Source: Maribacter aquimaris
GTDB taxonomy: Bacteria; Bacteroidota; Bacteroidia; Flavobacteriales; Flavobacteriaceae
Reading direction: 5' to 3'
Assembly (NCBI RefSeq): GCF_014596745.1
Contig: NZ_JABTCF010000005.1
Span: forward strand, 62,001 to 126,000
Length of the DNA: 64,000 nucleotides
Both the position numbers and the translations under genes were made by a program. Numbering within the stretch: the stretch's first letter is position 1; each line of letters starts with the position of its first letter. The notes under the pieces were generated by a model. It had not been told where the DNA came from and did not search any database. It was given only the letters and a program-made list of their open reading frames with translations. Below, in pieces: positions 20,890 through 28,672 of the stretch.

Positions 20890-21081
20890 TTAAACTACTT
20901 TTACGTTTACCGCATTTAATCCTTTATTACCTTCTTCTAGATCAAATTCAACTTCATCGCCTTCACGAATTTCGTCTACTAATCCAGATACGTGTACAAA
21001 ATGATCCTTGTCAACGCCTTCTTCAGTTATAAAACCAAATCCTTTGGCATTATTGAAGAACTTTACTGTTCCTTTACCCAT
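20890..21081 (-). CDS. Cold-shock domain protein
   Basis: A 63-residue single cold-shock domain that binds single-stranded RNA/DNA and melts RNA structure. It carries GTVKFFNNAKGFGFI, including RNP1 (KGFGFI). RNP2 is HFVHVSG where most relatives have DIFVH, a small variation. The end GLNAVNVKVV is typical. CspA family; the paralogue number cannot be assigned. It has its own promoter and terminator. Confidence 0.95.
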   Translation of the reverse strand: MGKGTVKFFNNAKGFGFITEEGVDKDHFVHVSGLVDEIREGDEVEFDLEEGNKGLNAVNVKVV

Positions 21082-21114
21082 TGTTAAAATTTTAATTAAT
21101 TACTTTTCTTAAGA

Positions 21115-21122
21115 CAAAGATA
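21115..21122 (-). promoter_or_regulatory. -7 promoter element of the cold-shock gene
   Basis: The minus strand reads TATCTTTG (TAnnTTTG) 33 bases upstream of the ATG. The hairpin at 21122-21147 abuts it directly. Confidence 0.55.
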
Positions 21123-21153
21123 GCCCCAATAAATGTAATTGGGGGCTTTTTTA
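21122..21153. terminator. Hairpin with T-run on the plus side
   Basis: Stem AGCCCCAAT / ATTGGGGGCT followed by six T on the plus strand. Minus-strand transcription from the MFS gene (stop at 21227) would reach it, but the T-run is on the other side, where no plus-strand gene precedes it. It may still work as an insulator in front of the cold-shock promoter. Confidence 0.55.
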
Positions 21154-21226
21154 ACCGTAAAGCACTATAAATAAATTATTTATACTGATTTTATTGACCT
21201 AAGGGCGAAATATTTTTTTTTGTCAA

Positions 21227-22531
21227 TTATTGCGGATTATCTGCTTTTATAGAACCTACGACCAAAAAAAGCAAGAAAGCAAGAGCCAAATACCCCAATA
21301 ACCCATACGAATCAAAGGTTGAAAAGCACAAACTAAAGACAGAGGGAGCCAAAGCGCTGGCGAATACAATCAACCCCATGATCTTCCCGGTTATGGCCCC
21401 TAAATGATCCCGTCCATAAAACCGCGGCCAGGCGATGGCATTCAACACTGCAAAAAAACCACCCAAGAGCCCAATTCCGGCAATCAAGAAATACATACCC
21501 ATAGGGGAAGACAACATCAACAACCCCAAAGAAGCGATTATACCCCCAAAAAGCATTAAATACAAATACAGTTTTAACGAAAGGTAATCGCTTAGGTAAT
21601 TGAAAATGCTCGAAATAGTAACAGCCACTACCGACGCAGGTAAGAAAATCGAAATAGCTTCTGATTTAGGATACCCTTCGTTCGCGAAAATCGAGACCAC
21701 ATGGAAGGTTAGTCCCGTGATAAAAAAACTATTGAAGGCCAACATTAACCCATACATCCAAAAAGCACGTGTAGCTTTTGCTTGCTGCAAGGTATATTGT
21801 TTCCTCTCCTCCTTAACTTCGGTCTGTGTATTATCCGGAATATCGGCCCCATCGGGCAAAAGACCATGTTCTTCCGGTCTGTTCTTATAAAACTGTAGAA
21901 TGAGGATACTAAAAACCAAAAGTGCCAAGGCCAATATACGCCACGCCCCATCCCAACGATAGTCCTCAATCAGTAAATTGACCCATAGGGGTGAGGACGA
22001 AAAACCAAAGGAAATGGCAATACCACTAAAAGCATTTACCTTACCCCTGTTTTTATCGAACCAGATCATGATCATATTCCTAGAGGCCATTGTCAAAACC
22101 CCTTGTCCCGAAAAACGGATCAAAAAGAACAGCAAGGTCATTACACTAAAAGGGACCAACCAGGAATCGATAAGGAAGGTGGTCTTTACCAGATTGCTCA
22201 TCTCAAGCGACAACGAACTTAGAAACAGGGCGAAAGCCAGAGTCAGTGCCGCAAAAAAGGCCGTATACCGTGCCCCATAGCGATCAAACCAAATCCCGGC
22301 CTTACCGATAAACAGGGAACTCAATATGGTCCCTATCATATAAGCGTTACTAAATTGATTTCGAGAAAGCCCCAAAGCATCTTTTACGGGATCGGTAAAA
22401 ATCGAAACCCCAATAGTCTGTCCGGGTATACTGAAGTATATGCCCAAGGAGCCCACAATGAGGACAATATAACCGTAAAAAATTGGACTTTTGGCAGGAT
22501 TTATAAGTGAAAAACGATTGACTCTATCCAT
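21227..22531 (-). CDS. MFS transporter, monocarboxylate/OFA-like
   Basis: A 434-residue carrier with 12 predicted membrane helices. The first loop has FIGKAGIWFDRYGARYTAF, close to the MFS signature GxxxDRxGxR, and the central cytoplasmic loop (RPEEHGLLPDGADIPDNTQ...) is the place where MCT/OFA-like members carry the same RPExxGxxPDG motif. Substrate is not readable; organic acid uptake is a guess from that likeness. It stands alone. Confidence 0.88.
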   Translation of the reverse strand: MDRVNRFSLINPAKSPIFYGYIVLIVGSLGIYFSIPGQTIGVSIFTDPVKDALGLSRNQFSNAYMIGTILSSLFIGKAGIWFDRYGARYTAFFAALTLAFALFLSSLSLEMSNLVKTTFLIDSWLVPFSVMTLLFFLIRFSGQGVLTMASRNMIMIWFDKNRGKVNAFSGIAISFGFSSSPLWVNLLIEDYRWDGAWRILALALLVFSILILQFYKNRPEEHGLLPDGADIPDNTQTEVKEERKQYTLQQAKATRAFWMYGLMLAFNSFFITGLTFHVVSIFANEGYPKSEAISIFLPASVVAVTISSIFNYLSDYLSLKLYLYLMLFGGIIASLGLLMLSSPMGMYFLIAGIGLLGGFFAVLNAIAWPRFYGRDHLGAITGKIMGLIVFASALAPSVFSLCFSTFDSYGLLGYLALAFLLFLVVGSIKADNPQ

Positions 22532-22693
22532 AGCGAAATTTCAAAGGGCGAAATTACGTGTTTTGTATTAAACAACAGGATTGAAACTGTTTTAAATAAC
22601 CACTACCGACCCCCAATAACGAACGGAAGTTATTCTTTTCAAATGCATCATTTTGATCGCTCTTATTGTAGCCTTACCCTAGTTCAACACTAT

Positions 22694-22720
22694 AAAAAAC
22701 CTGGCGAAATCGCCAGGTTT
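22694..22720 (-). terminator. Terminator after the DUF4412-like lipoprotein gene
   Basis: Perfect stem AAACCTGGCGA / TCGCCAGGTTT, with a T-run on the minus strand, 38 bases past the stop at 22758. Confidence 0.88.
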
Positions 22721-22757
22721 CCTGTCACACTTAAACCCCTAACATCGGTTTCCCTAG

Positions 22758-23642
22758 CTATTGTCCCATTCGTATTGCCTTTTGTATCATATCATACGTT
22801 AGTCTTAACTCTTCCTCGCTCATGGCCTGCATTTCAGGGTCATCGGCAGTTACCATTTCTTTCCAATCTTCATAGGACATATTTTTCACAAACTCCATAT
22901 TCTCTTTCATTTCATCCATATCGACATCAAAGGATTCGCCATCCATAAAACTTTCTTCCGTTATCACAGGAAAGTCAGGAAGTTCAAAACTGGAATTTGG
23001 AAGACTTTGATTGAACTTTGCGCTAACAGCCTCTTTGATCGTGGTGATTCCCATTAAGGTACCTTCGGTTTTCAACAACACCCCTTTATACAACCATTGT
23101 TTTATGCCCATTAGATCCCAGATTTCACATTCATAGCCTAAAACCACTTCGGTTCCAATCAGTTTACCTCCCATACTTTCAAGAAGCTCCTTCCCCACTT
23201 TACCGGCATCTGCATCTTTTTGGAACATTTTGGTCATACCCATGGCCAAATCGTCCATTTGATGGATTTCCTTTCGTTTAAAATCAACCGAATAACTTTT
23301 GCCATTATCCAATTTGACCATCGTGTGTGACTCCGAAACTTCCTTGGCTGTTTTACCAAAGATAGTTGTGGTTGTGGTTTGGGCAGTCGCTTCTTCCTTG
23401 ATTTCCATAGCTCCCCAGTCCTTAAAGAGTAGGGTTTCAGTACCTGTTCCCGAAATCGTTGTTCCCATTACATTCCCTGAAAGCACCGACTTATAACGAA
23501 TACTACCCGACTCTATTTCGTATCGTTTTAACTGTTTATCCTGGATTCCATTGGTCAATGTACTATCCAAAGTAGCTTCATCCTTTCCTTTACAGCTTAT
23601 CGTAACCAAGCATAACAAAAAAAGTGTTGTTAATTTTCCCAT
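22758..23642 (-). CDS. DUF4412-like lipoprotein
   Basis: A 294-residue lipoprotein: signal MGKLTTLFLLCLVTISC, acylated at Cys17. The mature part has IESGSIRYKSVLSGNVMGTTISGTGTE, then LLFKDWGAMEIKEE, HTMVKLDNGKSYSVDF, and a C-terminal helical, acidic tail (DEMKENMEFVKNMSYEDWKEM). The GxxxxxGxxxxLxFKDWG...E pattern resembles proteins annotated DUF4412, which carry a lipocalin-like beta fold. Function unknown. A fragment of a second copy lies upstream at 23749-23948. Confidence 0.8.
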   Translation of the reverse strand: MGKLTTLFLLCLVTISCKGKDEATLDSTLTNGIQDKQLKRYEIESGSIRYKSVLSGNVMGTTISGTGTETLLFKDWGAMEIKEEATAQTTTTTIFGKTAKEVSESHTMVKLDNGKSYSVDFKRKEIHQMDDLAMGMTKMFQKDADAGKVGKELLESMGGKLIGTEVVLGYECEIWDLMGIKQWLYKGVLLKTEGTLMGITTIKEAVSAKFNQSLPNSSFELPDFPVITEESFMDGESFDVDMDEMKENMEFVKNMSYEDWKEMVTADDPEMQAMSEEELRLTYDMIQKAIRMGQ

Positions 23643-23748
23643 TGTTTCTATTTTTAAATTATCATATTCTTTATTTATTTTAATTCAAATACGCGGCAAA
23701 AACCGGAATCTTAGTTGGTATTTTCATCAATGATCTTTGAACTATATT

Positions 23749-23948
23749 TTACTGATTATCAACATCTACCGTAAACCCTTTGCCATTATCCAATTTACTG
23801 ATAACGTGAGGTTATTCTTTGTCCTCCATTTTATCACCCAATCTTTATAACAAACAGTTTCTGCCATATCTCCAGACATGGTGCTTCCTAAGAGTTTATC
23901 ATTACTTGTAAATTCATCTTTACAAAACCTCATTTTATTTGTTATCAT
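23749..23948 (-). pseudogene. Fragment of a second DUF4412-like lipoprotein gene
   Basis: The minus strand encodes, in one frame, LLGSTMSGDMAETVCYKDWV and, in another frame further on, HVISKLDNGKGFTVDVDNQ and a stop. Both align with the neighbour at 22758-23642 (VMGTTISGTGTETLLFKDWG and HTMVKLDNGKSYSVDF). The piece between is shortened and the frame changes, and no signal peptide is seen upstream. It is a decayed duplicate whose order matches the intact gene. Confidence 0.65.
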
Positions 23949-24042
23949 TTCAATGCCCTTTTACCGTTGGTATTACACCCTAACAACGAAGCTTACAAGA
24001 AAATCAATAGGCTTGACTTTTTCATTTGTTGGGATTTGGAGA

Positions 24043-24561
24043 TTATAAAGGATTTGCCGTAACTTCCAATTCAGCTGTGACTTCAATATTAAAATTCACC
24101 TCACTTTCATTTGAAGTAGTTTGTCCTGAAATACCAACAGTTATACTTTTGTTGTTTTTTAGTAAATCGGCCATACTATTTAGTTTATTAACATCCGTAA
24201 TTTCAAAAACAGTAGCTGCATCATAAGCTGATTTCACATTAAAACCTTCTGTTTTTAAAATAATAGTGTTAGCATAAAGATCCACATCAACATAGGCTTC
24301 CGTATTTCCAGAAAAACTTATGATCTTGTACGTGAATTTTTTGATTTTTACATCCTTAATCTTGTCTAAATAATCATGGGTATCGTTGTTGTCCATGCTT
24401 AAGTCGACACTTTGGTCAATGGTTTCCTGACCTTGGTCAACGTGAGCAACAATGGTTGATTTTACGGTTGTATCAAAATCCACATCCAAGAGATCCTCAT
24501 CACAAGATGTACATGCGAAACAAATAAGTAATGCAGATAAAACATTAACAGTTCTTTTCAT
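24043..24561 (-). CDS. Lipoprotein of unknown function
   Basis: A 172-residue lipoprotein from ATG 24561: signal MKRTVNVLSALLICFACTSC, acylated at Cys20, then an Asp-rich stretch (DEDLLDVDFDTTVKS). The remainder has strand-helix segments (VKIKKFTYKIISFSGNTEAYVDVDLYANT, FEITDVNKLNSMADLLKNNKSI) and a final strand-rich part VEVNFNIEVTAELEVTA. I recognise no family. The frame is open 14 codons further upstream, but that would overlap the LRR gene and lacks a signal. It follows the LRR gene after 25 bases on the same strand and may be co-transcribed. Confidence 0.72.
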   Translation of the reverse strand: MKRTVNVLSALLICFACTSCDEDLLDVDFDTTVKSTIVAHVDQGQETIDQSVDLSMDNNDTHDYLDKIKDVKIKKFTYKIISFSGNTEAYVDVDLYANTIILKTEGFNVKSAYDAATVFEITDVNKLNSMADLLKNNKSITVGISGQTTSNESEVNFNIEVTAELEVTANPL

Positions 24562-24586
24562 AAGGTTATTTTTATAGGTTTTTTGT

Positions 24587-25969
24587 TCAAAAAAAGATAT
24601 CACAATTTGGTAGCAAGCCTCTTATCCTTTTTATTTCCAATTCATTTAAATGATTTTCAGAAATATTAAGGTTGTATATATTAGTTAATTTACTGACTGA
24701 TTGGGGTAAGCCGCTTAATTGATTGCCTTCCAAAGAAAAGCTGTTTAAACCGGTAAGGTTACCAATTGAATCAGGTAGGTTTACCAATTGATTATCTTCC
24801 AATGAAAGACTGTTTAAATTTGTGAGGTTTTCGATTGAATCAGGAAGATTTACAAAATAATTATTGTTTAAATTCAAAAACGATAAGTTATTAAGTTTCC
24901 CTACTGATTCTGGAAGCCCGGACAATTGGTTGTTTTCTGCATAAAGCATTGACAAGTTCATTAAGCTTCCAAAGGTTTCAGGCAACTTCTTAAGCTTGTT
25001 ATTGGTAAGGTATAATTCTTGAAGATTGGATAAATTCCCAAAAGATTCCGGAAGTAATTCTAATTGATTTCCATAAAGATTAAGGATATAAAGATTGTTG
25101 AGGTCACCAAAAGATTCTGGAAGTGTTTTTAATTGATTAGCACTTAGATTAAGTTCATTTAATGTTATAAGGCTTGTAATAAACCCAGGTAAACTGTTTA
25201 GTTTATTACCACTTATATCAAAACTTTCCAAATTCGTTAACTTATTAAGCGATTCCGGTAAGTCTATAAGTTGATTATTACTAAATGAGATTTTGGTCAA
25301 ATTAGTTAAGTTGTCAACCGATTTAGGTATTTTACTTATTTGATTATCTATCAGAAATAGTAGTTTTAGATTTGTGAGGTTCCCAACAGATTCCGGTAAC
25401 CCATTAAGTTGGTTTCCCCCTAACGATAGTTCAGTCAAATTAGTAAGCTTGCCAATAGATTCTGGAATACTTGTCAGTTTACTGGAAGAGATATTGATAG
25501 TTTGTAAACTATCTAATTTACCGATGGATTCTGGAAGGCTCGATAAGTTACTTTGTGAAACAGAAATGCTTTTTAAATTAGTTAACTCTCCTATAGACTC
25601 CGGTAATTCGGTAATTTTACTAATGGAGATATTTAGGTGTATTAAATTTTTAAGATTTCCAATAGATTCTGGCAGATGGGTAAATTGGTTCATTCTAAAT
25701 TCAATAATTGAAAGATATTGCAGTTTACCGATTTCTTCAGGGAGATTTGTGATTTGTGTATTGGCTATGGTTAGGTATTTTAGATTTTTGAGTTTCCTAA
25801 TTGAACTGGATATACTGGTGATTTCCTGCCCACTTAATTCTAAATTAAAAACTTGATCAGGAGTTCTTAATGCCTCTTCAATGGATGTATAGGTTTTATT
25901 CTCCTGCGCAAATACACTTGCACTTAGAATAAATAAGAGTATACATATTACTGATTTTAATAGTTTCAT
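24587..25969 (-). CDS. Exported leucine-rich repeat protein
   Basis: A 460-residue protein with a signal peptide (MKLLKSVICILLFILSASVFAQ). A short linker is followed by about 17 LRR units of 23 residues, most on the plan LPESIGNLTNLxxLxLxxNQL, running from residue 60 almost to the end. This is the bacterial/plant-like 23-residue type found in surface or secreted Bacteroidota proteins. There is no C-terminal secretion domain or anchor, so it is likely periplasmic or released. Ligand unknown. The consensus repeats also make the DNA repetitive, so copy-number errors in assembly are possible. Confidence 0.92.
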   Translation of the reverse strand: MKLLKSVICILLFILSASVFAQENKTYTSIEEALRTPDQVFNLELSGQEITSISSSIRKLKNLKYLTIANTQITNLPEEIGKLQYLSIIEFRMNQFTHLPESIGNLKNLIHLNISISKITELPESIGELTNLKSISVSQSNLSSLPESIGKLDSLQTINISSSKLTSIPESIGKLTNLTELSLGGNQLNGLPESVGNLTNLKLLFLIDNQISKIPKSVDNLTNLTKISFSNNQLIDLPESLNKLTNLESFDISGNKLNSLPGFITSLITLNELNLSANQLKTLPESFGDLNNLYILNLYGNQLELLPESFGNLSNLQELYLTNNKLKKLPETFGSLMNLSMLYAENNQLSGLPESVGKLNNLSFLNLNNNYFVNLPDSIENLTNLNSLSLEDNQLVNLPDSIGNLTGLNSFSLEGNQLSGLPQSVSKLTNIYNLNISENHLNELEIKRIRGLLPNCDIFF

Positions 25970-25980
25970 TTTTAAAGTTT

Positions 25981-26133
25981 TTAAGTTTCACATAACCTAA
26001 GTGGATTGAAAGGATTACAATTATCTGATGAATTTTGATTGGATACTTGGCATTTACAATCACCATCTTCAGTAAAAAAATCTTCTTCTAAAAAATCAAG
26101 TATTGCATTGGATTCTTCTTGGATTCCCTCATG
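25981..26133 (-). pseudogene. Orphan C-terminal coding remnant
   Basis: Directly after the TAG of the 26134 gene and in the same frame, 50 codons run to a stop at 25981. They read EGIQEESNAILDFLEEDFFT, then a Cys-rich end with CKC and two further Cys. No ATG, GTG or TTG is available as a start in this frame. It looks like the end of a vanished gene, or a one-time extension of the upstream protein, whose own last strand (YRFKKYI) appears complete without it. Confidence 0.35.
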
Positions 26134-27111
26134 CTAATCGATTGTCTCGATATACTTTTTAAAACGATAGATTATGCCCTCCTTCCTATATTGCAGAGTA
26201 TCGCTGCTTAATTCCAATATTTCAGCATTACCATTCAAGACCTTTTCATCGGCACTGGTCATTACAATCGTATTTTGATTTTCATCGTATGCCCAGGTTC
26301 CTACCTCCAATATCTCCTGCATATGAAAAAAACCCATTTTAAGCACCCCATTTTCAGCAAAAATCACCCCCGAATCAACTTCCTTTATTTCCTCCCCCTT
26401 TTGCATTTCAGTGAGCACCCACTTACCCATGACCAATGACTCCTGCTCTTTCCCAGATATTTTTCGTTCCACAATGAATATTTTGCCATCATTTTCCAAC
26501 TCAAGCATATCATCAGTGAGCCTAACTATTTTGTTTTTACCAATTGGCATATTTTCACCACGTAAACCAATCATGATCAGAGACATGTCCTTCTTGTTAA
26601 AAATCCATGTGCCTTTTAGTTTTGTTTCACTATTTTCTGATTTCTGAATTATTGTAAATTCATCAGGTTCCCTAAAACTTATATATGAACTTATATATTC
26701 CGATGGCAGATTCTTAAACTGCCACATCCCATTGATATTGGACTTTTTATTACTTGCTGCGATTTCAGCCCTATCCAGTTTTTCGTAATTAATTTTTGTC
26801 CCATCCTTTAGAACAACCAACTCGGCACCTGTTAATTTTAAAATCTTTCCTTCCCCATTATAATCCTTATCAAAATCGGACATCATAATAATGGCATTAC
26901 TTTTTTTATGGTAACCCCAGGTCCCTAACTCTTGCCCCATAACTTCCAATTTTCCATTTTCTTTAAAATTTTGAATGAAAAATGGCTCGTATGATTCATC
27001 TCCCTGTGTAATTTTCGTCACCAACCAATGGCCATTAATCTGTTCCTCTTGGGCGTTAGAAAATCCAACACAGGAAGTAATAACTATTACTATGAGATAT
27101 ATCTGTTTCAT
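26134..27111 (-). CDS. Exported protein with three lipocalin-like repeats
   Basis: A 325-residue exported protein: signal MKQIYLIVIVITSCVGFSNAQ. Three tandem units of about 100 residues start GHWLVTKITQGDE (about 25), GMWQFKNLPSEY (about 130) and GKWVLTEMQKGEE (about 230). Each has a GTWxYxKxxxxIxMxxxD-like strand pair and a closing line with LxLxxDxLxxxxDGxxxxxE. This is the plan of Bacteroidota lipocalin-like domains, here in triplicate. Function unknown. ATG 27117 is an alternative start. A broken single-unit relative is found at 28415-28668. Confidence 0.8.
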   Translation of the reverse strand: MKQIYLIVIVITSCVGFSNAQEEQINGHWLVTKITQGDESYEPFFIQNFKENGKLEVMGQELGTWGYHKKSNAIIMMSDFDKDYNGEGKILKLTGAELVVLKDGTKINYEKLDRAEIAASNKKSNINGMWQFKNLPSEYISSYISFREPDEFTIIQKSENSETKLKGTWIFNKKDMSLIMIGLRGENMPIGKNKIVRLTDDMLELENDGKIFIVERKISGKEQESLVMGKWVLTEMQKGEEIKEVDSGVIFAENGVLKMGFFHMQEILEVGTWAYDENQNTIVMTSADEKVLNGNAEILELSSDTLQYRKEGIIYRFKKYIETID

Positions 27112-27177
27112 TGTCAAGAATTATATAGATTATGCTGTCTTTTTATGGTTTCGATTTAATTATATGTTTTTAAAAAG

Positions 27178-27228
27178 TTAGAAGAGAATACACTTAAAGG
27201 CATAACCAAGGGTCCATGTATTCTCTTC
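27178..27228 (-). terminator. Long hairpin, probable terminator
   Basis: A perfect 12-bp inverted repeat (GAAGAGAATACA / TGTATTCTCTTC) encloses 24 bases. On the minus strand it is followed by TAACTTTTT. It lies 51 bases past the stop of the lipoprotein gene at 27279; the large loop is unusual. Confidence 0.55.
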
Positions 27229-27278
27229 AGTTATATATATTAAATACTATTTGCTTTTATTACATGGTATGTTTCTCG

Positions 27279-27794
27279 TTATTCACAATTTACACGGGAA
27301 ACAAGATTGGCTGTTGCCTCAAGCGTAAAAGAGTGGTCTACCAATGGGTCACTCATATACCAAACAGAACAATTAATAATTATGTCGTTGGTCGATGTTC
27401 TTGTTGCTGAACCAGCAGCAGAAGTATAAACCTCTCCCATAAACACTCCTCCTACTGAAAACCCATCGTTTTCCATACAAGTATTGTACGGACCCTCTTC
27501 CAGATACCTTACGTCACAAAAACTACGGGTTTCACCTACTAATATTTTAGATGATTGTATTGTTAAATTTGACTCATCTGGGGCCGTACCATTAATTATG
27601 AAATAACCATCCGGACAAACAGATATTTCACCTATAAATTCGGTTGCAGTAACACCATCTATTTTTAGTGTGTACTCGCCTACCTTGAAATCTTGATCGT
27701 CGTCATTATTAGAGTCATTATCACTGTTGCATGAGCTAAATGCCAAAATGGATATGCTTAATAAAACGGATAGTATTAGAATAGATTTTTTCAT
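27279..27794 (-). CDS. Lipoprotein of unknown function
   Basis: A 171-residue lipoprotein with signal MKKSILILSVLLSISILAFS and lipobox FSSC (Cys22), followed by an Asn/Asp linker (NSDNDSNNDDDQD) that typically marks surface-bound lipoproteins in this phylum. The mature part is beta-rich and has four further cysteines, including SVCPDGYF and NTCMENDGF, which could form disulfides. I recognise no family. It is upstream of a long hairpin and separate from its neighbours. Confidence 0.72.
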   Translation of the reverse strand: MKKSILILSVLLSISILAFSSCNSDNDSNNDDDQDFKVGEYTLKIDGVTATEFIGEISVCPDGYFIINGTAPDESNLTIQSSKILVGETRSFCDVRYLEEGPYNTCMENDGFSVGGVFMGEVYTSAAGSATRTSTNDIIINCSVWYMSDPLVDHSFTLEATANLVSRVNCE

Positions 27795-27836
27795 GATTTA
27801 CTTATGATATGATTGATTCCTTGGTTTAAACGGATT

Positions 27837-28391
27837 TTAAAAACGATACAACATACCTGCGCTTAGTTGTAAGTATCCTCCGTTGTTTATTGCGTATTTA
27901 GCTTCTCCCAAACCGAATAAATTATCAGATAGTTTATAGCGCCCACCTACACCTACATTTATACCCGTATCTGTACTGCTTATCGTACCAGTTGATGCAG
28001 TAGGTTCTTCGTCATAAGGAAAATCATAATCTTCATAATAACCATCAAAACCTGGAATACTGACCCGCATAATATTTATGCCTGCAATACCATAGAAATC
28101 TAGATTATCGGTTTTTGAAAACACATAATGTGCATCAAGATCAAATCCCAACCATTTTATTTCATACGCTCCTTCTCCTTTTGGGAAGTAATAGTTAATC
28201 CCTAGAGAAGCTTCCCATTCATCGTTTATAAGATAAACGCCTTTAGCAAAGACGGCAGCTGAATTTATATCGGTTGCATAGGCTAAACCCCCTCCTGCTA
28301 AAATTTTAGAATCCTGTGCTTCTAGTTGTTGTGTTGTTATTGCAAGCATTGCAATCATTGCAGTTGTAAAAAATAATTTTGTTTTCTTCAT
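27837..28391 (-). CDS. Outer-membrane beta-barrel protein
   Basis: A 184-residue exported protein starting MKKTKLFFTTAMIAMLAITT with cleavage near LEAQ. The mature part consists of paired amphipathic strands (KILAGGGLAYATD, EWEASLGINYYFPKG, KWLGFDLDAHYVF, LDFYGIAGINIMRV, GINVGVGGRYKL) and ends LQLSAGMLYRF with a terminal Phe, the signature of a small outer-membrane barrel handled by the BAM complex. ATG 28406 is a possible longer start. Function unknown. Confidence 0.85.
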   Translation of the reverse strand: MKKTKLFFTTAMIAMLAITTQQLEAQDSKILAGGGLAYATDINSAAVFAKGVYLINDEWEASLGINYYFPKGEGAYEIKWLGFDLDAHYVFSKTDNLDFYGIAGINIMRVSIPGFDGYYEDYDFPYDEEPTASTGTISSTDTGINVGVGGRYKLSDNLFGLGEAKYAINNGGYLQLSAGMLYRF

Positions 28392-28414
28392 AATTAGGTT
28401 ATTCAATTGTTTAT

Positions 28415-28668
28415 TTAAAATTTCACGAATTCGACTCTTCTATTGTTTGCTTTTCCTTCTGCTGAACCGTTATTGTCTATTGGTTTAGACTCTCCATCCC
28501 CATCATAACCATTTTTCCATCTTCAGTATTTTCGGCCATCATATAGGGATTTTCAATTTCACCGTTAACCTCAACCTTGGTCACCAACCAGCTCCCCACA
28601 ATTTTTTCTTTTTGCGAATAGGCCGCAGTAACAAAAACCATCAAGAGAATTATTACATATTTCTTAAT
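28415..28668 (-). pseudogene. Chimeric remnant: lipocalin-like start joined to an OmpA C-terminal tail
   Basis: On the minus strand, 28668 down to 28477 reads IKKYVIILLMVFVTAAYSQK, then KIVGSWLVTKVEVNGEIENP, a signal peptide plus the start of a lipocalin-like unit; the expected ATG is ATT. This frame stops at 28477. From about 28512 down to 28415 another frame encodes SKPIDNNGSAEGKANNRRVE and FVKF-stop, the last 30 residues of an OmpA domain, very like the neighbouring gene at 28673-30364. The two pieces meet in the purine-rich GGATGGAGAG area. So two unrelated genes were joined out of frame after deletion, and the result has no normal start. Confidence 0.7.
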
Positions 28669-28672
28669 GCTA

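Noticed and set aside
24650-25800. Regular DNA repeats of about 69 bases
   Set aside because: They are codons of 23-residue LRR units, not a CRISPR array or satellite; unit sequences vary and the frame stays open.
25374-25856. 160-codon plus-strand frame inside the LRR gene
   Set aside because: Antisense to the repeats; its own internal repetition mirrors the LRR units.
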